A stretch of DNA of 9,021 nt. Origin: Nitrospinaceae bacterium UBA3496. GTDB taxonomy: Bacteria; UBA8248. Each line of letters begins with the position of its first letter. Position 1 is the first letter of the stretch. Shown here in pieces: positions 1 through 5,929 of the stretch. Location of the stretch: the NCBI GenBank assembly GCA_002377645.1, contig DFQF01000077.1, positions 1 through 9,021 on the forward strand, in the 5' to 3' direction. The notes below the pieces were generated by a model. It was not told the origin of the DNA, did no database searches, and was given only the letters and a program-made list of their open reading frames with translations. Made by a program: the position numbers and the translations under genes.

Positions 1-737
1 TAAGGGCTTATGAACTATTAACTGACCCACTAGTTGAGGCATTACAAGAAAATAAGGTTAACGGAATTGGAGATACTCTACATTATCTAACAGAAGGTCC
101 TATTATCTGGCATGTTTTTCATACTGCATGGAGATTGCCTTTGGCATTCTTTATAGCTGCTATAGTTGGAGTCATTGTTGGAATCTTAATGGGCCGGTTT
201 GCTTTCTGGGAATCATTTTTTGTTCCTCTTCTTTCTGTTCTTTTACCAATTCCTGCACTTGCATGGACTCCTATTGCTATTATTTGGTTTGGTCTTGGAA
301 ACCAAACAATCATCATGATAACGGCTTTCGCTTCATTCCTCCCTATAGCAATGGCTGTGTGGACTGGAGTTAAAACTGTAAATCCTGTTTGGATTAGAGC
401 TGCTCAATCAATGAATGCAGATAAGATGACTATCTTTAAAACTGTCGTTCTTCCAGGTTCTCTTCCTATGATTCTTAGCGGAATGCGTATCGGTTTGGCT
501 AGAGCTTGGAGAGCAGGTGTTGGCGCAGAGGCTTTCGGAGGAGTGAAATGGGGACTATCAGCTGGAATTTTTGATGCTCAAGAATACTTAGATATTGCAT
601 TTATGATGGTAGCAATTGCCGTACTTGGAATCTTCGGGTATTTACTTGAAAAAGTTATCTTCCAGCCATTGGAAACCAGAACAGTTATTAAATGGGGAAT
701 GATGGAAGAGATGGGTGGTCAAGACAAGAAAGTATAA
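1..737 (+). CDS. ABC transporter permease, SsuC/TauC/NrtB-like (5' end outside window)
   Basis: Inner-membrane permease of an ABC importer of the nitrate/sulfonate/taurine/thiamine-precursor class. The frame is open from the left edge (first whole codon at base 3), giving 244 residues before the TAA at 735-737, so the N-terminus with the first membrane segment is missing. The TTG at 135 is internal, because coding sequence continues upstream of it without a stop. Several hydrophobic segments are visible (encoded at about 135-200, 220-300, 300-360 and 590-660). The cytoplasmic EAA loop that docks on the ATPase reads RAAQSMNADKMTIFKTVVLP and continues GSLPMILSGMRIGLARAW, which is the family signature. 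The C-terminal part (GAEAFG, then WGLSAGI, ending in RTVIKWGM) also fits SsuC/TauC proteins. The ATPase gene is not in the window. The convergent binding-protein gene across the terminator is a plausible partner (inference). The substrate cannot be told from the sequence. Confidence 0.9.
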   Translation, partial: RAYELLTDPLVEALQENKVNGIGDTLHYLTEGPIIWHVFHTAWRLPLAFFIAAIVGVIVGILMGRFAFWESFFVPLLSVLLPIPALAWTPIAIIWFGLGNQTIIMITAFASFLPIAMAVWTGVKTVNPVWIRAAQSMNADKMTIFKTVVLPGSLPMILSGMRIGLARAWRAGVGAEAFGGVKWGLSAGIFDAQEYLDIAFMMVAIAVLGIFGYLLEKVIFQPLETRTVIKWGMMEEMGGQDKKV

Positions 738-767
738 TTCGTATATCACCAAGTCTGACAGACATAA

Positions 768-798
768 AAAAACCCCGGAGAAAAACTCCGGGGTTTTT
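768..798. terminator. Bidirectional intrinsic terminator between convergent genes
   Basis: A perfect 13-base inverted repeat (768-780 and 786-798) encloses an AAAAA loop. The core CCCCGGAG/CTCCGGGG is GC-rich, and the outer five pairs are A:T, so each strand presents a hairpin followed by a T run. It lies 30 bases after the permease stop and 19 bases after the binding-protein stop. It can therefore end transcription from both sides. Confidence 0.93.
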
Positions 799-817
799 AT
801 TTTAAATTAAGTAGATA

Positions 818-1807
818 CTATCTATAACCTACTTGAATAGCCGCTTCACCTAACATGGAATCATCAAAAGTATCCTTAGTGAAGAAGTTTGTTCCTTTTT
901 TAATCCATTTCAATTTTACTTGCTTAGCATTCATATCATTTAGATATGCTTTTACTTCACCAGTAATGTAAGGAGCAGATTTCAGTCTTCTTACAACATT
1001 CTGGATAACAGATCTTTTTGTTTTAGTACCAATTTCTTTTAAAGCACTAAAATAGATGTCTCCATATTTTGTTGGATTACTTCTTAAAAGCATATGAGCT
1101 TTCAACCATCCTCTAAAATATTTTACATAAAGATCACGATTCGATTTAATAGTTTGTGGGTTACCTACGTGCATCATTCGAGTAGCATCATATTTGCAAT
1201 ATGTTTCGATACTTCTAATCATTCCTTTTTGTGCTGCGATTTCATACTGTGGATCACCAACGATTCCAACATCAGCTTTTCCAGATGCAACGTTTGCTAC
1301 ACGCTCAGTTGTATAAGTACTTAACCACGTAAAATCACCAACGCCTAGACCATATGCAGGAAGAATGTAAGATTTTAAAGCAAAATCTACACTAGTACCT
1401 TTTTTAGTTACAAAGGTTTTCCCTTTTAATTGACCAAGGTTTTTCCATTTTGAATTTTTTGCAACTATAACGTGACTTGTTCCACAAATATTCGCAGTTA
1501 CGCCAATTGCAGTTACTTTAGCACCTCTAGAAATAGCAGTACTAAAAGGAGAGAAACCAGTTGTGCCAGTATCCAGATTATTCTGAATGATAGCATTCCT
1601 CATTAATTTCCCTTGTTTGAAAGAAGTAAATGTGTAATCCAAACCTTCTTTCTTCCAAAATCCGCCTTTATGGGCAACAACTTCGAATGAACCCATAATT
1701 GCTCTGTGCGCACCAATACGAAGCTTAGCAGCTTCTGTAGGTACACTTAGACCTAACATAGCTACACCAACAACTAAAGCAAAAACAAAAGTGATAATAC
1801 GCTTCAT
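818..1807 (-). CDS. ABC transporter periplasmic substrate-binding protein, NMT1/THI5/SsuA-like
   Basis: Periplasmic binding protein, 329 residues, of the NMT1/THI5/SsuA/NrtA superfamily, which delivers small ligands (sulfonates, nitrate, thiamine precursors) to an ABC permease. The N-terminus is a Sec signal peptide: MKR, a hydrophobic core at about 4-22, and likely cleavage near residue 25-27 (PTEAA before KLRIG). No lipobox cysteine is present, so the protein should be soluble in the periplasm. Family features are the early GAHRAIMGSFEVVAHKGGFW stretch, where the mature lobe begins and an incoming 'kkeGLD' helix follows, the LGQLKGKTFVTKKGTS segment at 124-139, and the GKADVGIVGDPQ segment at 176-187. 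A GGAGG lies 10 bases before the ATG. The gene converges on a permease of the matching class, so the two may serve one importer (inference). The ligand is not predictable here. Confidence 0.88.
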   Translation of the reverse strand: MKRIITFVFALVVGVAMLGLSVPTEAAKLRIGAHRAIMGSFEVVAHKGGFWKKEGLDYTFTSFKQGKLMRNAIIQNNLDTGTTGFSPFSTAISRGAKVTAIGVTANICGTSHVIVAKNSKWKNLGQLKGKTFVTKKGTSVDFALKSYILPAYGLGVGDFTWLSTYTTERVANVASGKADVGIVGDPQYEIAAQKGMIRSIETYCKYDATRMMHVGNPQTIKSNRDLYVKYFRGWLKAHMLLRSNPTKYGDIYFSALKEIGTKTKRSVIQNVVRRLKSAPYITGEVKAYLNDMNAKQVKLKWIKKGTNFFTKDTFDDSMLGEAAIQVGYR

Positions 1808-1972
1808 TTTAAAACATCCTCCAATTAAAAGAATATGGCCCTTATAAGAAAGAGCACAAAAACAAAACTACACAATAAAAAGATTTTTTCTATGAATTAT
1901 TGAGTGATGCTATCAGAAAACAAGATAAATTAAAAGGTTTCGTTTTTGAAAACAACTACAAGAGAAGACTTA

Positions 1973-2049
1973 TGGCGGGGCTGACGGGACTCGAACCCGC
2001 GATCTCTGGCTTGACAGGCCAGCGCGATAACCAACTTCGCTACAGCCCC
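1973..2049 (-). tRNA. tRNA-Asp (anticodon GTC)
   Basis: The minus strand folds into a full cloverleaf of 77 bases including an encoded 3' CCA (1973-1975). The acceptor stem pairs GGGGCTG (2049-2043) with CAGCCCC (1983-1977), and the discriminator base is G, as expected for tRNA-Asp. The D arm is GCG/CGC with GG in its loop. The anticodon stem CTGGC/GCCAG closes a CTGTCAA loop with anticodon GTC, complementary to 2013-2015. The T arm carries TTCGAGT. No defects are seen. It stands alone, between the mtnA end of the division operon and the binding-protein gene, all on the same strand. No clear hairpin terminator follows it. Confidence 0.98.
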
Positions 2050-2070
2050 TCCACAAAGTTTAAAAACGGA

Positions 2071-2099
2071 CTTATATCGTGTGAACCCTTTGAAGTCAA
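2071..2099 (-). promoter_or_regulatory. Sigma-70-type promoter for tRNA-Asp
   Basis: On the minus strand TTGACT (2099-2094) is separated by exactly 17 bases from TATAAG (2076-2071). Each hexamer matches the consensus at 5 of 6 positions. Transcription would begin around 2063-2065, leaving a leader of about 15 bases before the mature tRNA 5' end. The bases just after the -10 box are fairly GC-rich (TCCG), a discriminator type often linked with stringent control of stable RNA genes (inference). Confidence 0.75.
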
Positions 2100-2125
2100 A
2101 TAAGAAAAGTAGCATGCAATTTTTT

Positions 2126-2147
2126 AAAAAACAATAAACTCATTTAT
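2126..2147 (-). terminator. Weak candidate terminator after mtnA
   Basis: On the minus strand a five-pair all-A:T stem (ATAAA/TTTAT around TGAG) starts at the last base of the mtnA stop and is followed by TGTTTTTT. The T run is convincing, but the stem is short and has no G:C pairs. Some read-through into the tRNA promoter region is likely. Confidence 0.25.
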
Positions 2148-3187
2148 CATTCCAAAGAATTAATATTTTCACCAGATGCCAGACGCACAATTCCTTTCTC
2201 TGTAATTAAAGCATCTACAAGTTCAAAAGGAGTCACATCAAATGCAGGATTGAAAACATTTACTCCATCTGGAGTGATTTTTTTTCCTGCAAATGTCCTA
2301 ATTTCATCTCCAGGCCTTTCTTCAATTGGGATTTTTTCTCCAGATTCTGAATTCAAATCGATCGTACTTGTAGGAGCAGCAACGAAAAAAGGAATATTAT
2401 GTTTCTTAGCTAAGACAGAAAGTGAATATGTCCCAATTTTGTTTGCAACATCTCCATTAGCAGCAATCCTATCTGCACCAACTACAATCACATTAATTTT
2501 TCCAAGTTTCATGCAATAGCCAGCCATATTATCCGAAATTAGTACTACAGGAATACTATCTTTATTCAATTCCCAAGCAGTTAACCTTGCACCCTGTAAA
2601 AAAGGCCTTGTCTCGTCAACATAGACATCTTTTACTCGATTATCTCGAAATCCACTTCTTATAACTCCCCCTGCAGTACCATATCCTGCTGTCGCAAGAG
2701 CGCCTGCATTACAATGAGTCAATACATGTGCATTTTTTGGTAATAGAGAAGAACCAAGATCTCCAATTTTTTTACATATCTCAATATCTTCGATATGAAC
2801 GGAAATAGCAAAATCTACAAGTTTTCTCATAATTTCTTCGGGGGTATTTATATTTTTTATAAGTTTAAGACACTTTTCTATAGCCCAGTACAAATTTACA
2901 GCTGTGGGACGAGTCTGACCTAAAATTCTGGATGCATCATTAAGCGAATTAATTTGCTTATCTAAACCCATACCTACGGTTCTTTTTGCAGAAAGTGCCA
3001 TGCCATATGCAGCAGTAACACCAATCGCAGGTGCACCCCTTACAATCATATGAGAAATAGCATCAGCAACTTCAAATTCATTCTCACACTTAACATATAC
3101 TTCTTCATTTGGAAGTTTTCTCTGATCAAGTAGAAGAAGTGTCTCTCCATCAAAAGAAATTGTCTTGAAATTACCTTCTATCTCCAA
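2147..3187 (-). CDS. mtnA: S-methyl-5-thioribose-1-phosphate isomerase
   Basis: Converts 5-methylthioribose-1-phosphate to 5-methylthioribulose-1-phosphate (EC 5.3.1.23) in methionine salvage, or in related MTA/5'-deoxyadenosine shunts. It is cytosolic and related to eIF2B subunits. The protein has 346 residues, normal for the family. Visible motifs are LLDQRKLP near 20, RGAPAIG at 50-56, THCNAGALAT at 157-166, DETRPFLQGARLTAWEL at 191-207, VVGADRIAANGD at 235-246, and the C-terminal NPAFDVTP. By position, Cys159 and Asp239 correspond to the catalytic pair known as Cys160/Asp240 in the Bacillus enzyme. These motifs separate it from eIF2B-like ribose-1,5-bisphosphate isomerases. The start is TTG, with GAGGA four bases upstream; no ATG or GTG is in frame before residue 47. 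It begins 26 bases after yggT and looks like the last gene of the operon. No other methionine-salvage gene is in the window. Confidence 0.95.
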   Translation of the reverse strand: MEIEGNFKTISFDGETLLLLDQRKLPNEEVYVKCENEFEVADAISHMIVRGAPAIGVTAAYGMALSAKRTVGMGLDKQINSLNDASRILGQTRPTAVNLYWAIEKCLKLIKNINTPEEIMRKLVDFAISVHIEDIEICKKIGDLGSSLLPKNAHVLTHCNAGALATAGYGTAGGVIRSGFRDNRVKDVYVDETRPFLQGARLTAWELNKDSIPVVLISDNMAGYCMKLGKINVIVVGADRIAANGDVANKIGTYSLSVLAKKHNIPFFVAAPTSTIDLNSESGEKIPIEERPGDEIRTFAGKKITPDGVNVFNPAFDVTPFELVDALITEKGIVRLASGENINSLE

Positions 3188-3213
3188 AAAATCCTCATAG
3201 AAATAAAATAAAA

Positions 3214-3510
3214 TTATCTAAAAAGAGCAGCAACTTGAAAAAGACTCTTTACGAGAAATTCTTGTAAAAAAAGAATTATAAGATAAACAACTATTGGGCT
3301 TAAATCAAAACCACCAAGGTCAGGCATTCTATATCTTATGGGTGCCAAAATTGGCTCTGTTACACGATAAAGGAATTGAACAAATGGATTATAAGGATCA
3401 GCTTCCACCCAAGAAATGAGAACTCGAGCAAGTAAAATAAATACATAAATCCAAAGAACATAACCTACAATAATAGCAATAGCATTTATAAGATTAAAAA
3501 AAATAAACAG
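3214..3510 (-). CDS. yggT: YggT-family integral membrane protein, probable CTG start
   Basis: Small membrane protein of the YGGT family, commonly found beside proC/yggS or division genes; its biochemical role is not firmly known. From 3510 it has 98 residues, the usual length. There are two hydrophobic segments (about 1-32 and 70-95) around the family core: LISWVEADPYNPFVQFLY at 31-48, TEPILAPIR at 51-59, and GGFDLSPIVVY at 66-76. The GTG at 3406-3408 lies inside the SWVEADPYNP motif and would delete the first membrane segment, so it is not the start. Upstream of it the frame has no ATG, GTG or TTG back to and past the proC stop. CTG at 3508-3510 sits 7 bases after GGGAG and is my choice. ATA at 3511-3513 or ATT at 3502-3504 are alternatives. 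It begins 23 bases after proC and ends 26 bases before mtnA. Confidence 0.85.
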   Translation of the reverse strand: MFIFFNLINAIAIIVGYVLWIYVFILLARVLISWVEADPYNPFVQFLYRVTEPILAPIRYRMPDLGGFDLSPIVVYLIILFLQEFLVKSLFQVAALFR

Positions 3511-3517
3511 TATTCTT

Positions 3518-3522
3518 CTCCC
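3518..3522 (-). promoter_or_regulatory. Ribosome binding site that points to the non-canonical yggT start
   Basis: GGGAG on the minus strand, in the gap between the proC stop and the yggT frame. Seven bases (AAGAATA) separate it from the CTG at 3510. This is optimal Shine-Dalgarno spacing, and it is the main reason for placing the start there. Confidence 0.6.
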
Positions 3523-3533
3523 AACTTTTAAAT

Positions 3534-4343
3534 TTATTTTTTCCCTAACTCGTTACTTCTATTTGTAGCCGCAATGACAGCATCTATGACTGAAGAGCGA
3601 ATACCTCCCTTTTCAAGAGCGTGTAACCCTGCAATAGTTGTGCCCCCGGGAGAGGTAACCATATCTTTGAGTTTTCCAGGATGCTCTTTAGTTTCAAGAA
3701 GAAGCTTAGATGAACCATAAACTGTTTGAGCAGCCAATTTTAATGACTGTTCTCTAGTTAATCCAACTCTAACTCCCGCATCAGAAAGTGCTTCAATAAA
3801 TTGAAAAACATAAGCAGGACCACTGCCTGAAAGTCCTGTAACAGCATCCATTAGAATTTCAGGAACTTCTTCTACAATACCTACTGAACTAAAAAGCTCC
3901 AAGGCAAGTGACATGTCATCTTCTTTTGTTTCTTTTGATGAACACAGTGCTGAAGCACCTGAACCAATTAAACAAGGGGTATTTGGCATCACTCTAACAA
4001 TCTTTGCATTTTCACCAAAATTCTCCAGGAACCTTGAAATAGGAATTCCTGCAGCGATAGAAATAACTATTTGACCTTTATAAAAATTCACTATAGAAGA
4101 TAAAACTCCATCTATAACTTGTGGTTTAACTGCAATAAGCAAAATATCAGAATCTAAAATAAATTCTCCGTATTCCGAAAAAACATTAAGAGTATGCTCT
4201 TCTCTAAGATAATCCGCTCTCTCTTTTAGCGGTTCTATCACATTAATATTCTGAAGTTTTGCAAATTTTGTCTTTATAATACCAAGACAAAGAGCTTCTC
4301 CCATCCTACCGCCACCTACAACTGTAATTTTATGATCAGTCAT
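3534..4343 (-). CDS. proC: Pyrroline-5-carboxylate reductase
   Basis: Last step of proline synthesis: NAD(P)H-dependent reduction of 1-pyrroline-5-carboxylate to proline (EC 1.5.1.2), cytosolic. The N-terminal Rossmann fold has [11 protein letters not shown] at 8-18, AVKPQ at 71-75, ISIAAGIP at 94-101 and [15 protein letters not shown] at 117-130. The C-terminal all-helical dimer domain contains [20 protein letters not shown] at 167-186, then DAGVRVGL and [17 protein letters not shown] at 228-244, which carry the substrate-binding loop. From the ATG at 4343 it has 269 residues, typical of the family. A GTG three codons upstream (4350-4352) is possible but would leave the protein with an unusual MYK extension. 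The AAGTGAG upstream of the ATG is a modest ribosome site. It follows yggS by 38 bases, the classic yggS-proC pairing. Confidence 0.96.
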   Translation of the reverse strand: MTDHKITVVGGGRMGEALCLGIIKTKFAKLQNINVIEPLKERADYLREEHTLNVFSEYGEFILDSDILLIAVKPQVIDGVLSSIVNFYKGQIVISIAAGIPISRFLENFGENAKIVRVMPNTPCLIGSGASALCSSKETKEDDMSLALELFSSVGIVEEVPEILMDAVTGLSGSGPAYVFQFIEALSDAGVRVGLTREQSLKLAAQTVYGSSKLLLETKEHPGKLKDMVTSPGGTTIAGLHALEKGGIRSSVIDAVIAATNRSNELGKK

Positions 4344-4381
4344 TTTATACACTCACTTAATATCAGGCATGTAAACATAAT

Positions 4382-5086
4382 CTATCTTCTTTCACCAAAA
4401 ATTGCAGACCCAACCCTAACATGTGTTGCCCCTTCCTCAATAGCTACTTCAAAATCATTTGACATTCCCATTGATAGATCAGTGACACCTTCAAAACCAT
4501 TCTCTTGAATTTCATCTCTTAAAGAACAAAGTTTTCGAAAGTGAATCCTACTATCTTCAGGATTTTTCGAAAAAGGAGGAATACACATTAGACCTTTCAC
4601 ATAAACATAAGGTACTGTACGAATCAATTTAATCAAATTAAGAACATCTTTAAAAAATACTCCATTTTTTTGAGATTCCTCTCCAGTATTCACTTGTATA
4701 TAGATATTTAATGGCTTACGAATTATTTTTTCTGCAAACCGTGAAATTTCCTTAGCCAAAGAAACAGAATCTACTGATTCTACAATATCAAATAAACCCG
4801 GAACTATTTTTACCTTATTTTTTTGTAGTTTTCCAATCAAACGCCATTCTAGTCCATTAGCAATATTTGGATCCATATCTAACCGTTTATCTCTAGCCTC
4901 TTGGACACGATTTTCTCCTATTATGAAACTCCCTGCATGAAAAATTTCTTCTATCTTTTCTACACTCTGTGTCTTTGTAACTGACACCAGTTTCACTTCT
5001 TTCGACGAACGATTCACACGTTCTGCAGATTCTTTTATCCTTTGTTTAACACTTTCAAGATTGCTGTAAATCCGAGAATTTTCCAT
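4382..5086 (-). CDS. yggS: YggS/PROSC-family pyridoxal phosphate homeostasis protein
   Basis: PLP-binding, non-catalytic single-domain protein (fold type III, alanine-racemase-like N-domain) that keeps free PLP and amino/keto acid pools balanced; cytosolic. From the ATG at 5086 it has 234 residues. Lys38 in LVSVTKTQ is the expected PLP lysine. Other family motifs are IGENRVQEA at 56-64, IGKLQKNK at 84-91, [15 protein letters not shown] at 128-142, GLMCIPP at 165-171, [20 protein letters not shown] at 204-223 and [10 protein letters not shown] at 224-233. In the usual WH(F/L)IG motif the histidine is arginine here (WRLIG, 81-85). An upstream in-frame TTG at 5108-5110 overlaps the pgeF stop (TTGA) and would add eight residues. 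It would suit translational coupling but has no ribosome site, and AAGGA lies 13-14 bases before the ATG, so the start is uncertain. Confidence 0.94.
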   Translation of the reverse strand: MENSRIYSNLESVKQRIKESAERVNRSSKEVKLVSVTKTQSVEKIEEIFHAGSFIIGENRVQEARDKRLDMDPNIANGLEWRLIGKLQKNKVKIVPGLFDIVESVDSVSLAKEISRFAEKIIRKPLNIYIQVNTGEESQKNGVFFKDVLNLIKLIRTVPYVYVKGLMCIPPFSKNPEDSRIHFRKLCSLRDEIQENGFEGVTDLSMGMSNDFEVAIEEGATHVRVGSAIFGERR

Positions 5087-5106
5087 AATTTTTACAGAAT
5101 TCCTTT

Positions 5107-5901
5107 TCAAATTAAAAGAATTAAAGAAGTTTGTCTTCCTACTCCTTTACCTTCTCTTCTATACGAGAAGAAATTATTTTTGTTTCTAAATGTACAAGGT
5201 CCAGGACTTCCTATTCTTTCTCTTTTTATCCCTAAATTTAAAAACTGTTCGAAAACAATTTTTGGTAAATCAATATGCCATTTTCCATTTTCTTTTTGAA
5301 AAACTGCGTTTTTTGCTTCAGGAATAGTCTGATTGAAAGGAATAATACATTCATAGCTAACTTCGTAGGAACTTCCACAAATACCTGGTCCAATCGCCAC
5401 TAATAAATTAGATGGTTTACAACCATATTCAAGTTTCAACTTTTTTACCGTTTCTTCAATAATACCTTTTAAAATTCCTTTTCTACCCGCATGCACCGCT
5501 GCTATTGCTCTTAAATGTTTGTCAACTATAAGGACAGGCAAACAATCGGCAGTTTCAATAGTAAGAATCAAGCCAGATTCATTTGACACAACCGCATCTG
5601 CAGTGTTTGAACTTCCATTTTTGATTTCTTCAGTACTAATGACCCTAGAACTATGCACCTGCTTAAGATGAACAAATGAACTAAGATACTTGTCAAAAAA
5701 ATCGGAATTTAATTCTTCACCTTTAAACAACATTTCTAACAAGTTTGAATTCTGGATTTTTTTCGCGAAAAAATTTTGCACATCATTTTTAGGACATAAG
5801 TCTCTTGTGCCAAATCCATGCGCAACAAAATCCAAAGAATCTAATAATGGAGATGTAAAAAAAGTCATATCCCCAAGATTGTACTCGCATAGTTCATTCA
5901 A
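5107..5901 (-). CDS. pgeF: PgeF/YfiH/LACC1-family purine nucleoside phosphorylase (laccase-domain protein)
   Basis: Member of the YfiH/LACC1 family (COG1496), long called polyphenol oxidase. Family members have purine nucleoside phosphorylase/adenosine deaminase activity, and in E. coli the protein also edits peptidoglycan precursors. It has 264 residues. The three metal ligands are in place: His83 in LKQVHS, Cys120 in ETADCLPV and His137 in AVHAGRKG. The IGPGICGSSYEV loop, WHIDLP, and the C-terminal GPCTFRNKNNFFSYRRE with GRQTSLI complete the signature. The usual HAGWRG reads HAGRKG here. The start is TTG with a weak GAGAG eight bases upstream. A stop codon lies two codons before it, so only this TTG or Met12 (5868) can serve. 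It begins 28 bases after ftsZ and its TGA overlaps a possible TTG of yggS. Confidence 0.92.
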   Translation of the reverse strand: MNELCEYNLGDMTFFTSPLLDSLDFVAHGFGTRDLCPKNDVQNFFAKKIQNSNLLEMLFKGEELNSDFFDKYLSSFVHLKQVHSSRVISTEEIKNGSSNTADAVVSNESGLILTIETADCLPVLIVDKHLRAIAAVHAGRKGILKGIIEETVKKLKLEYGCKPSNLLVAIGPGICGSSYEVSYECIIPFNQTIPEAKNAVFQKENGKWHIDLPKIVFEQFLNLGIKRERIGSPGPCTFRNKNNFFSYRREGKGVGRQTSLILLI

Positions 5902-5929
5902 ATTCTAAACTCTCTAGAAAGAAAAACTC

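Noticed and set aside
1841..1875. Possible promoter for the binding-protein gene: TATAAG on the minus strand at 1846-1841 (within the palindrome CTTATAAG)
   Set aside because: The -10 is good, but no -35 better than about half-matched lies 16-18 bases upstream. In AT-rich DNA this is not enough to call it, although the promoter should lie in 1810-1970.
1889..1912. AATAAT with TTGTTT 16 bases upstream on the minus strand as a second promoter candidate before the binding-protein gene
   Set aside because: The -35 matches only three of six positions and the site is one of several weak options in AT-rich sequence.
1900..2115. Open frames on both strands across the tRNA (67 and 61 residues)
   Set aside because: They read through a complete tRNA-Asp gene, have no ribosome site and resemble no protein family; the apparent coding is the tRNA and its promoter translated.
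2120..2131. TTTTTTAAAAAA palindrome as a regulatory operator
   Set aside because: It is a pure A/T run in AT-rich DNA, explained better as the T tract of the weak mtnA terminator.
3214..3408. A 64-residue YggT starting at the GTG at 3408
   Set aside because: The GTG is inside the conserved SWVEADPYNP motif, and a well-matching first membrane segment is encoded upstream in the same frame. The longer 98-residue reading is the family's normal length.
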